Shown here: positions 34,091-40,543 of the stretch, piece by piece | Numbering within the stretch: position 1 is the first letter of the stretch | Layout of the letters: the number at the start of each line of letters is the position of its first letter | NCBI GenBank assembly: GCA_025351645.1 | Contig: JANXVN010000291.1 | Coordinates: 1 to 40,543 of the forward strand | Reading direction: 5' to 3' | Length of the DNA: 40,543 bases | Source: Ferruginibacter sp. | Lineage (GTDB): Bacteria > Bacteroidota > Bacteroidia > Chitinophagales > Chitinophagaceae | Position numbers and translations under genes: made by a program | The notes under the pieces: generated by a model | Databases searched by the model: none | What the model was told of the DNA's origin: nothing | Seen by the model: the letters and a program-made list of their open reading frames with translations, nothing else

Positions 34091-34381
34091 ATGTCATTAC
34101 TTAATTTAAATGCTGTTTTTTTAATTGGTATGCCAGGCGGGTCTGAATGGATCTTTATTTTACTGGCTGTAGTTTTATTATTTGGCGGAAAAAAAATCCC
34201 TGAATTGATGAAAGGGATTGGCAAAGGGGTAAGGGATTTTAACGACGCAAAAACCAGTGTGAAGAATGAAATAGAAGAAGGCATGAAAGAAAAAGACAAG
34301 GAGCAGGAAATTAGGGAATTAAAGCAACAATTGGAAAAGATGAGGGCTACTGATACCCCCATACCAGATTCTGCTAAGTAA
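34091..34381 (+). CDS. tatA: Twin-arginine translocase subunit TatA/TatE
   Basis: This 96-residue protein belongs to the TatA/B/E family, which forms the pore of the twin-arginine export system for folded proteins in the inner membrane. One N-terminal transmembrane helix (SEWIFILLAVVLLF, about 18-31) is followed by the family hinge FGGKKIPELMKGIGKGVRDF and an amphipathic helix. The charged C-terminal tail (KNEIEEGMKEKDKEQEIREL) is a likely coiled coil. The start at 34091 is chosen from the -7 box at 34064 and because upstream residues do not match the family. It lies 120 nt before gatA. No tatC is in the window. TatB is unlikely given the short length. Confidence 0.93.
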   Translation: MSLLNLNAVFLIGMPGGSEWIFILLAVVLLFGGKKIPELMKGIGKGVRDFNDAKTSVKNEIEEGMKEKDKEQEIRELKQQLEKMRATDTPIPDSAK

Positions 34382-34501
34382 GGTTTTACTTATTATTAAT
34401 ACATTTGCGGCTGAAGTGAGTTTTTTGCTTATCTGGATAAAACCATATTTGCAAAGGCACATTTCAGCCTGTTTTATATACATCAATTAAAATTTTATTT
34501 T

Positions 34502-35929
34502 TTGTTTACTTCCATTACAGACTATCAGCAACAACTTTTTTCAGGATCAACTACCTGCGTTGCTACTGTGCAGCATTACCTGCAACAAATAAATGCTAAA
34601 AAACACCTGAATGCTTTTGTAGAAGTATTTGCAGAAGAAGCATTAGCGCAAGCGGCTGCTTTGGATGCATCCCGTAATGGTATTGTAAAAGCCGGCCCAT
34701 TGTACGGGGTTGTTGTAGCAATTAAAGATGTTATTTGCTATAAAGAGCATAAGGTTACTGCTGCCTCAAAAATATTGGCTGGCTTTATTTCTGTTTATAA
34801 CGCTACTGCAATACAAAGGCTATTGGATGCAGGCGCCATAATAATCGGCAATTGCAATTGCGATGAATTTGCAATGGGCAGCACTAACGAAAACTCTGCG
34901 TATGGCAATGTATTGAATGCTTTGGATGAAACAAAAGTACCGGGTGGGTCCTCTGGCGGCAGCGCAGTATCTGTGCAGGCGGGCATGTGCATGATAAGCC
35001 TCGGTAGCGATACAGGAGGCTCCGTTAGGCAGCCTGCAGATTTTTGTGGCATTGTAGGCTTAAAGCCCAGCTATGGCAGGATATCCCGATATGGGCTGAT
35101 TGCCTACGCTTCATCTTTTGACCAGATTGGTATTTTTGGCAATACTGTGGAAGACATAGAAATAACATTAAAAGTAATTGCCGGCCCAGATGAATATGAC
35201 AGTACGGCTATTGAGCAGCCTTTTTTATTGGAGAAAAAAAACACGCCTGCAAAGTACCGCATAGCTTATTTTGAAGAAGCTTTACAACATCCATCATTAG
35301 ATAAAGAAATTAGTGCCGGCATTTTTTCAACCATAAAAAAATTGAAAGCGGATGGGCATAGCGTTGAGCCAGTAGCATTTGATTTACTGGAATATATTGT
35401 GCCGGCCTATTATGTTTTAACAACCGCGGAGGCCAGCAGCAACCTTAACCGTTATGATGGCGTGCGTTTTGGGCACCGCACAGAAGCTGCGGTAGCAGAT
35501 TTAACAGCATTTTACAAGCTAAGCCGTAGCGAAGGTTTTGGCAAGGAAGTACAACGCCGCATATTGCTTGGCACGTTTGTTTTAAGTGCTGGATATTTTG
35601 ATGCCTATTTTACTAAAGCCCAACAGGTTAGGCGTATGCTGGTAAATAAAACCGCCGCTATTTTCAATGATTTTGATGCCATTATACTACCCACATCCCC
35701 CACTACAGCATTTACTATTGGCGAAAAAAGCGATGACCCCATTGCTATGTATCTAGCAGATATCTATACCGTTTTTGCTAATTTAACTGGCTTGCCAGCC
35801 ATATCGCTGCCGCTGTACAAACATAGTAACAGCCTGCCTTTTGGCTTGCAGGTACTTACAAATAAAATGGATGAAGTAACTTTGCTGCAACTATCTACCT
35901 TGCTGATGCAGCAATACAAGGCTGGTTAG
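34502..35929 (+). CDS. gatA: Aspartyl/glutamyl-tRNA amidotransferase subunit A, TTG start
   Basis: This 475-residue amidase subunit of GatCAB converts Glu-tRNA(Gln) or Asp-tRNA(Asn) to the amide form, releasing ammonia from glutamine. The Ser-cisSer-Lys triad is complete: Lys 75 in VVVAIKDVICYKEH, Ser 150 in KVPGGSSGGSAVSV and Ser 174 in SDTGGSVRQPADF. GIVGLKPSYGRISRYGLIAY and LPTSPTTAFTIGEKSDDP follow. The start appears to be TTG at 34502, since the N-terminus FTSITDYQQQL aligns with the family and no ATG occurs for over 100 codons. gatB and gatC are not in the window, so the complex is encoded at split loci. The lytic transglycosylase gene starts 12 nt after its stop codon and is likely co-transcribed. 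Confidence 0.94.
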   Translation: MFTSITDYQQQLFSGSTTCVATVQHYLQQINAKKHLNAFVEVFAEEALAQAAALDASRNGIVKAGPLYGVVVAIKDVICYKEHKVTAASKILAGFISVYNATAIQRLLDAGAIIIGNCNCDEFAMGSTNENSAYGNVLNALDETKVPGGSSGGSAVSVQAGMCMISLGSDTGGSVRQPADFCGIVGLKPSYGRISRYGLIAYASSFDQIGIFGNTVEDIEITLKVIAGPDEYDSTAIEQPFLLEKKNTPAKYRIAYFEEALQHPSLDKEISAGIFSTIKKLKADGHSVEPVAFDLLEYIVPAYYVLTTAEASSNLNRYDGVRFGHRTEAAVADLTAFYKLSRSEGFGKEVQRRILLGTFVLSAGYFDAYFTKAQQVRRMLVNKTAAIFNDFDAIILPTSPTTAFTIGEKSDDPIAMYLADIYTVFANLTGLPAISLPLYKHSNSLPFGLQVLTNKMDEVTLLQLSTLLMQQYKAG

Positions 35930-35941
35930 CCTCTTATAAAA

Positions 35942-37150
35942 ATGAATAAGTATTTATTTATAATTTTTTTTAGTTTTAGTTGTTTACCGGTAATTGCCGG
36001 TGATACTAAATTATTACAACCAACAACTAGTTTTCAAACAATAGTAAAAGATACCGTACCTGAAAATATTGCTAAAGAAGATGAACTGATTGATGAGGTA
36101 ATTAAGTTGAGGACAGTGCCACCAAAAGATAAAGTGCAGTATTTTAGCCAGGTAACTAAATATGGTTTTAAAAACCTGTTTGCCAATTATAGTTACAATG
36201 CAGCCTTGCCTTACGATGCACAGATAAACCCAAATGCAGAAGTTTTTGTGCAGGATTATATGAAAGTGCATGGAGGCTACCTGCAAAAAATGAAAGCATG
36301 GGGAATGCCTTATTTTAATTTGATAGATGGCATACTGCAACAATACGGCCTGCCAAAAGAACTGAAATATATAGCCGTTATAGAATCTAATTTAAGCACT
36401 GCGGCTACAAGCGGCGTAGGCGCCGGCGGGCCCTGGCAATTTATGCCACCTACTGCAAGGAATTTTGGGCTGGTAGTAAACAACGATTTAGATGAACGCC
36501 GTGATTATTATAAAAGCACACACGCTGCTGCAAAATACTTGCTTGTGCTTTATAAGCAACTGCATGATTGGCTTTTAGTAATGGCAGCCTATAACGGTGG
36601 CCTGGGCAGGGTTAATAGCGCTATAAAAAAAAGTGGCAGCAATGATTTTTGGCGCTTGCAATATTATTTGCCAGAAGAATCGCGGACTTACGTAAAAAGG
36701 TTTATAGCTACGCATTACATTATGGAAGGCGGTGGTGGCGTAACTACTTTTTCTACTGATGCCTTGCCTTTTGGTGAAGATGTAAACCGTACCAGCTATC
36801 CTTTGAATGCTGCCGGCACCAATCCGTATACACAAAAATCTACCTTAACAACGGCAGAATTAGCGGATGTGGAAACATTGCCAATTTCGGGTAAATACAA
36901 TGGTGGCATAATTGCAAAAAATGTGGCGATGGATATTGCTCAATTCAATCATTTTAATCCAGCTTTCAATGCTATGATGGCGTTAAAAGGAAATTTTGAC
37001 CTTAAGCTGCCGCCTGATAAGATGCAATTGTTTGTAGCTAATAAATACCAGATTTTAAACGAGAGCGTGCAATTATTATTGAGCGGCACTACGGTACCAG
37101 ATTTTAAGACTGCATACCCTACTTCTGGCATTAAAAAGAAAAAGCATTAA
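35942..37150 (+). CDS. Membrane-bound lytic murein transglycosylase, MltD-like
   Basis: This 402-residue cell-wall enzyme has a signal peptide (MNKYLFIIFFSFSCLPVIAG). Its SLT goose-lysozyme-like domain (about 120-260) contains catalytic Glu 148 in LKYIAVIESNLS, followed by GAGGPWQFMPPTARNFGL and LLVMAAYNGGLGRVNSAI. It cleaves glycan strands with formation of 1,6-anhydromuramic ends. The C-terminal region (IAKNVAMDIAQFNHFNPAFN ... NKYQILNESVQLLL) resembles a LysM-like tail common in Bacteroidetes MltD relatives, but only one divergent repeat is visible. The start codon is 12 nt after gatA. Its last four bases overlap the end of pabB on the other strand. Confidence 0.92.
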   Translation: MNKYLFIIFFSFSCLPVIAGDTKLLQPTTSFQTIVKDTVPENIAKEDELIDEVIKLRTVPPKDKVQYFSQVTKYGFKNLFANYSYNAALPYDAQINPNAEVFVQDYMKVHGGYLQKMKAWGMPYFNLIDGILQQYGLPKELKYIAVIESNLSTAATSGVGAGGPWQFMPPTARNFGLVVNNDLDERRDYYKSTHAAAKYLLVLYKQLHDWLLVMAAYNGGLGRVNSAIKKSGSNDFWRLQYYLPEESRTYVKRFIATHYIMEGGGGVTTFSTDALPFGEDVNRTSYPLNAAGTNPYTQKSTLTTAELADVETLPISGKYNGGIIAKNVAMDIAQFNHFNPAFNAMMALKGNFDLKLPPDKMQLFVANKYQILNESVQLLLSGTTVPDFKTAYPTSGIKKKKH

Positions 37151-38439
37151 TCCTCCTGCCCTAACACCTTTTTCATAACAGCTACTTTCAGTAAACATTC
37201 TTCATATTCCTTTTCGGGGTCGCAGTAAAAAGTAATGGCACTGCCTGCCGAAAAAGATAAGTATTTGGTAGTGGCGTTGTACAGTATGCTCCGTATCACC
37301 ACATTAAAATCAGCATCGCCTTGTGGGTTTACATACCCAATTGCACCAGAAAAAAGCCCTCTCCTGGTGCGCTCAAATTCTTCTATTAATTGCATTACCC
37401 GCCTTTTAGGTGCGCCCGTCATAGAGCCCATTGGGAAAGTCGCTTTCACTACATCAATCCAATCAGTACTATCCGTTAATTCGCCACTAATGGTACTAAT
37501 CATTTGGTGTACCTGAGGAAAACTATAAATGCCGAATAACTCATCTACCTGCACCGTACCTACTTTACAAACCTTGCTTAAATCGTTCCTTACCAAATCT
37601 ACCACCATTACATTCTCGCTCTTTTCTTTTTCGCTTTGCAATAGTTGCTGCTTGCTAATTTCATCTAGTTGCGCATCTTCTAAATAGCGTTTAGCCGTAC
37701 CTTTAATAGGCTGGGAAATAACTTTGTTGCCCGTCTTTTTAAAATAACGTTCCGGGCTTGCGCACATGCAATATGTATCTTCTACTCTATACAATGCAGA
37801 ACAAGGGTTTGGAGAAAGTGAGGTTAATTTGTGGTATACAGTTACAGGATCGATGGTAGCGTTGGTGGAAAAAAAATCCTGGCAAAAATTTATTTCATAA
37901 CAATCGCCCCGCAAAATATGTTGCTGTATTTGTTGTATGGTTTTGATGTAGCCGCTTTTTGTAAAGCTGTCCTCAATTTTAAATGCAGCCACCTCTTCTT
38001 CTTTAATTGATGAAGAAGCCTTATTTATGGCAGCATATATTTGTTCCGCTTCACCATCATCATAAAAAATAGTAAGTTCATGATGGCTTAATTGAAGCAC
38101 TATTTCCGGCACAAAAAAGTGAAGCGCTGAAAAACCAATACCATCAAAATTGTTAGATTGTAATTGCTCGGTTTCATTTTTAAGGTCGTATGCCAAATGC
38201 CCAAAAAGCCAATCGTTGTGTGCGGCATTAAAAGCTTTTAGGGCCCCAAAAGCATTGCCGGCACTTACCTGTATGTTTGCCTTACAGCCCACGCCAAGCA
38301 AGCATTCAAAAGCAGGTGCCTGAAATTGGTAGCCGCTATTATCCAATAAACAAAAAATGTTGAACTGTTTCGACCAGTCCAACATTTTTATTTTTAATTC
38401 AGCAAAATTATTTATTTCAAAAGTAGTAGCTTTTTTCAC
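37147..38439 (-). CDS. pabB: Aminodeoxychorismate synthase component I PabB, GTG start
   Basis: This 430-residue chorismate-utilising enzyme makes 4-amino-4-deoxychorismate for folate synthesis. The decisive motif is SQPIKGTAKR with Lys 246, the PabB-type PIKGT; TrpE has PxAGT. Other conserved stretches are LRGDCYEINFCQ, CASPERYFKKTG, EKEKSENVMVVDLVRNDLSKVC, TFPMGSMTGAPKRRVMQLIEE and GLFSGAIGYVNPQGDADFNV. The N-terminal domain is short (to about 160), as usual. The start is GTG at 38439: the ATG at 38385 would cut off a segment (TTFEINNFAELKIK) that leads naturally into MLDWSKQFNIFC. The 3' end overlaps the transglycosylase gene by four bases, tail to tail. Confidence 0.93.
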   Translation of the reverse strand: MKKATTFEINNFAELKIKMLDWSKQFNIFCLLDNSGYQFQAPAFECLLGVGCKANIQVSAGNAFGALKAFNAAHNDWLFGHLAYDLKNETEQLQSNNFDGIGFSALHFFVPEIVLQLSHHELTIFYDDGEAEQIYAAINKASSSIKEEEVAAFKIEDSFTKSGYIKTIQQIQQHILRGDCYEINFCQDFFSTNATIDPVTVYHKLTSLSPNPCSALYRVEDTYCMCASPERYFKKTGNKVISQPIKGTAKRYLEDAQLDEISKQQLLQSEKEKSENVMVVDLVRNDLSKVCKVGTVQVDELFGIYSFPQVHQMISTISGELTDSTDWIDVVKATFPMGSMTGAPKRRVMQLIEEFERTRRGLFSGAIGYVNPQGDADFNVVIRSILYNATTKYLSFSAGSAITFYCDPEKEYEECLLKVAVMKKVLGQED

Positions 38440-38501
38440 TTTATTATTTTATCTGCCGGCAATTAATCCGTTAACACAGTATTCGTTTGCTACTATCTTC
38501 C

Positions 38502-38939
38502 TTAAAAATCATCATCATCGTCAAACCCGCTCCCACCGCCATCTAAGTCGTCAAAGCCAAGGTCTTTAAAATCATCATCTATCTTAAAATCATCCTCTTC
38601 ATCTTTCGGCGATTTTTTTGAAGTGGATTTTTTGGCCGCTGATTTAGGCACATCAAATTCGTCGAAGTCAGGATCCCAGTCATCACTGTCCTCGCCTTTT
38701 TCCCATTCATCTTCTTTTTCTACATCATCGGTGTCATCGTCATCGTCATCATCATCGTCGCTATCTTTTTTGGAAGACGCTTTTCCCTTTTTAACGGGCT
38801 TGGTATCTTCAATATCATCATCGTCACCATCATCATCTTCCTCTTTTTTAGATTTAGGCGATGCTTTTGCGTGAGCCTTTTTTGCAGGGATATCTTCGCC
38901 CGGAGTAGTCCCTTTTTCTTTGTTGGATTTTGTTGCCAT
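38502..38939 (-). CDS. Highly acidic, low-complexity protein
   Basis: This 145-residue protein is dominated by Asp/Glu runs (DSDDDDDDDDDTDDVEKED and a C-terminal FDDDDDF) alternating with Lys/Ser/Ala-rich patches (KKGKASSKKD, SAAKKSTSKKSPKDEED). It contains a repeated aromatic-acidic pattern (DDWDPDFDEFDVPKS, FKIDDDFKDLGFDDLD). It is likely disordered and has no signal peptide or transmembrane segment. I start at ATG 38939; a TTG three codons upstream is unlikely. It lies between purA and pabB on the same strand, 74 nt after purA. The DNA is composed of repeated gat/gac codons, so the strand opposite also shows a long Ser-rich open frame that is only a shadow. Function is unknown; a charged chaperone-like or nucleic-acid-associated role is a guess. 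Confidence 0.75.
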   Translation of the reverse strand: MATKSNKEKGTTPGEDIPAKKAHAKASPKSKKEEDDDGDDDDIEDTKPVKKGKASSKKDSDDDDDDDDDTDDVEKEDEWEKGEDSDDWDPDFDEFDVPKSAAKKSTSKKSPKDEEDDFKIDDDFKDLGFDDLDGGGSGFDDDDDF

Positions 38940-39013
38940 AATAACCAATTGTTGCTGTAAAATTTCTTATAGATTTTTAAATTGCCAAAAAATAGGGCAT
39001 TTATTATTATTTT

Positions 39014-40276
39014 TTATGCCAAAATTATTTGGTCACGACCCGGGCCATTGCTTATATATTTAACCGGAACTTTTAAGAAGTTGTTGATATAATCAATGTA
39101 TTCTTTCATTTTTAACGGCAACTTATCATATTCAGTTATAGCGGTGATATCTGTTTGCCAGCCTTCAAAGCTTTTATGCACGGGTTCTATCTTTACCCGG
39201 TTCATTTGAAAGGGCACATAATTTTTTTCTTCGCCATTAATATTGTAACCGTTGCAAACCTTTAATTCGGGGATGGCATCTAAAATATCTGTTTTTGTCA
39301 TGATGATCTGCGTAACGCCATTTATCATACAGGCAAATTGCAAAGCAACCAGGTCAATCCAGCCACAGCGCCTTGGCCTGCCGGTAGTGGCGCCAAATTC
39401 GCTGCCGGTCTTGCGTAACAATTCGCCCATATCATCATCCAGTTCTGTGGGGAAAGGGCCGCTTCCAACTCTAGTGCAGTAAGCCTTTGATACGCCAAAC
39501 ACCTCTTTAATTTTTTGTGGCGCAATACCCAGCCCCGTGCACACACCCGCAGAAATAGTACTGCTGCTGGTAACAAAAGGAAAAGTGCCAAAATCTACGT
39601 CCAGCATACTTCCCTGTGCGCCTTCTGCTAATATTTTTTGCCCTTTCTGTATCCTATCATTGATAAAATACTCACCATTAACTATCTTAAAGCTCCTTAG
39701 TTCTTCAATGGCCTCAAAAAATTCATCTTCCCATGGGCTGATATCTTCCTGAAAATTATAATTATCTAATAAACGCTGGTGCTTAAGGCGTAATTTAATA
39801 TAAGAGGAGGTAAAGCTTTTATCCAGTAAATCACCTACCCTTAATCCGTTGCGGCCGGTCTTATCCATATAAGCTGGTCCTATACCCTTTAACGTAGAAC
39901 CAATTTTTTCATTGCCTTTAGCCAGTTCGCTGGCTTTATCAAGCGCCCTATGTGTTGGCAAAATTAAGTGTGCCCGCTCGCTGATGTACAGGCTTTTTTT
40001 ATAATCTACGCCCATAGAGGCTACGATGCCGCATTCTTTTTGCAACGTAACGGCATCTAAAACTACGCCATTGCCAATTAGGTTTGTTTTGCCTTCGTGA
40101 AATATACCGCTGGGTATTTGGTGCAGCACTACTTTTTTACCATCTACATACAACGTATGCCCCGCATTAGGACCGCCCTGAAAACGAGCAATCACATCAT
40201 AATTAGGAGCAAAGTAATCAACAATTTTACCTTTGCCCTCATCGCCCCATTGAAGCCCTAGAATTACATCTACCAT
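39014..40276 (-). CDS. purA: Adenylosuccinate synthase PurA
   Basis: This 420-residue enzyme joins IMP and aspartate, using GTP, in the first committed step to AMP. The N-terminal GTP-binding motif is LGLQWGDEGKGKIVD (6-20), with catalytic Asp 13 and, further on, FQGGPNAGHTLYVD containing catalytic His 41. Other signatures are IGSTLKGIGPAYMDKTGRNG, LAEGAQGSMLDVDFGTFPFV, TSSSTISAGVCTGLGI, GEFGATTGRPRRCGW-type residues in GSEFGATTGRPRRCGWIDLV and the C-terminal YISNGPGRDQII. The sequence is complete and normal in length. The upstream region holds a TAnnTTTG box on the minus strand and a possible 34-codon leader frame whose stop overlaps the purA start. Confidence 0.98.
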   Translation of the reverse strand: MVDVILGLQWGDEGKGKIVDYFAPNYDVIARFQGGPNAGHTLYVDGKKVVLHQIPSGIFHEGKTNLIGNGVVLDAVTLQKECGIVASMGVDYKKSLYISERAHLILPTHRALDKASELAKGNEKIGSTLKGIGPAYMDKTGRNGLRVGDLLDKSFTSSYIKLRLKHQRLLDNYNFQEDISPWEDEFFEAIEELRSFKIVNGEYFINDRIQKGQKILAEGAQGSMLDVDFGTFPFVTSSSTISAGVCTGLGIAPQKIKEVFGVSKAYCTRVGSGPFPTELDDDMGELLRKTGSEFGATTGRPRRCGWIDLVALQFACMINGVTQIIMTKTDILDAIPELKVCNGYNINGEEKNYVPFQMNRVKIEPVHKSFEGWQTDITAITEYDKLPLKMKEYIDYINNFLKVPVKYISNGPGRDQIILA

Positions 40277-40380
40277 TATAAATATTTATCAGTTTTTAAT
40301 TGGCCTCGTTTTTCCAAAGGTGGAATTGGAGGGTTTTGTTTAGTTATTATCCGGGCAAAATCTGCAATTACCAGTTGCAT
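40276..40380 (-). CDS. Possible 34-codon upstream reading frame coupled to purA
   Basis: On the minus strand an ATG at 40380 follows a strong purine-rich Shine-Dalgarno-like GAGGAGGGG with a 7-nt spacer. It runs 34 codons to a TAA that shares one base with the purA ATG (TAATG). Such geometry would suit translational coupling. However, the peptide part NPPIPPLEKRGQLKT looks like the translation of a common interspersed repeat type, so the frame may be accidental. It is best treated as a candidate. Confidence 0.3.
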   Translation of the reverse strand: MQLVIADFARIITKQNPPIPPLEKRGQLKTDKYL

Positions 40381-40401
40381 TGTTGCGCCCCTCCTCTTAT
40401 A

Positions 40402-40409
40402 CAAAAATA
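40402..40409 (-). promoter_or_regulatory. -7 box upstream of purA
   Basis: Minus-strand TATTTTTG matches TAnnTTTG. It would start transcription near 40395, giving a leader of roughly 120 nt before purA that includes the candidate short reading frame. No riboswitch fold that I recognise is present, and nothing else is supported to the end of the window. Confidence 0.5.
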
Positions 40410-40543
40410 GCTTTATTAAACTTATTGAAGCGGATAACTGAACATTGCTTTTAACGCTACTTTGTTTTACAGCGTAAAAATAAATTGAAATAATGCAACC
40501 ACCTAAAATGATATGTATTTATTTTAAAGATGGGAGGAGAGAT

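Noticed and set aside
34019-34381. Longer tatA frame from 34019
   Set aside because: The TAnnTTTG box at 34064-34071 lies inside it, and the family N-terminus begins at 34091.
38623-38874. Ser-rich open frame on the plus strand
   Set aside because: It is the complement of the repetitive Asp codons of the acidic protein gene.
1-40543. CRISPR arrays, tRNA or rRNA genes, prophage, intact insertion sequences
   Set aside because: No regularly spaced repeats, no cloverleaf with a GGTTCGA-type arm, no rRNA signature, and no integrase or complete transposase was seen on either strand.

Overview
The window looks like a chromosome segment of a Bacteroidetes bacterium, most likely family Chitinophagaceae. 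The evidence is a SusC/SusD pair with SusE/F-like lipoproteins, a type IX secretion C-terminal domain on a large alpha-amylase, several TAnnTTTG-type -7 promoter boxes, few Shine-Dalgarno sequences, low GC content, and typical Bacteroidetes housekeeping families (DUF2461, a DUF6089-like barrel, Bacteroidetes-type dihydroorotase). No tRNA, rRNA, CRISPR array, phage or intact insertion sequence was seen. The family placement is inference.

Layout. (1) 1-1150: an AT-rich MazEF/PemK-type toxin-antitoxin pair with its own operator region, then the decayed end of an Rpn/PD-(D/E)XK transposase-like gene and a copy of a dispersed GC-rich intergenic element. (2) 1150-12700, all on the minus strand: an alpha-glucan utilisation locus, in transcription order a secreted GH13 alpha-amylase, a NUDIX/winged-helix regulator, SusC, SusD and two SusE/F-like lipoproteins. 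Matching inverted repeats of the form TGTGTAA-N-TTACACA lie in front of the amylase and far upstream of susC, so one regulator probably controls both units. (3) 13000-16600: ligA, an orphan NUMOD4/HNH-type protein and a DUF2461 protein, with clear terminators. (4) 16700-23600: an outer-membrane barrel, a MutS-like ATPase, pyrC, a large outer-membrane protein and a transglutaminase-like protein. (5) 23800-30000: pepE, then uxuA, xylA and xylB on the minus strand, and a divergent AraC-type regulator with three copies of a TATCTT site between it and xylB. This is a pentose/uronate module that would suit glucuronoxylan breakdown products. (6) 30000-40543: a SEC-C protein, D-Ala-D-Ala carboxypeptidase, an arginase-fold protein, rplS, a very small lipoprotein, tatA, gatA, a lytic transglycosylase, pabB, a highly acidic protein and purA.

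The most interesting signals are the candidate NUDIX-regulator operators shared by the amylase and Sus genes; the dispersed intergenic element (three clear copies and one doubtful one); a perfect 58-bp palindrome between uxuA and xylA; AraC half-sites spaced 21 bp apart in the xyl control region; and operator palindromes on either side of the toxin-antitoxin -7 box. No wholly unknown multi-gene system was evident.
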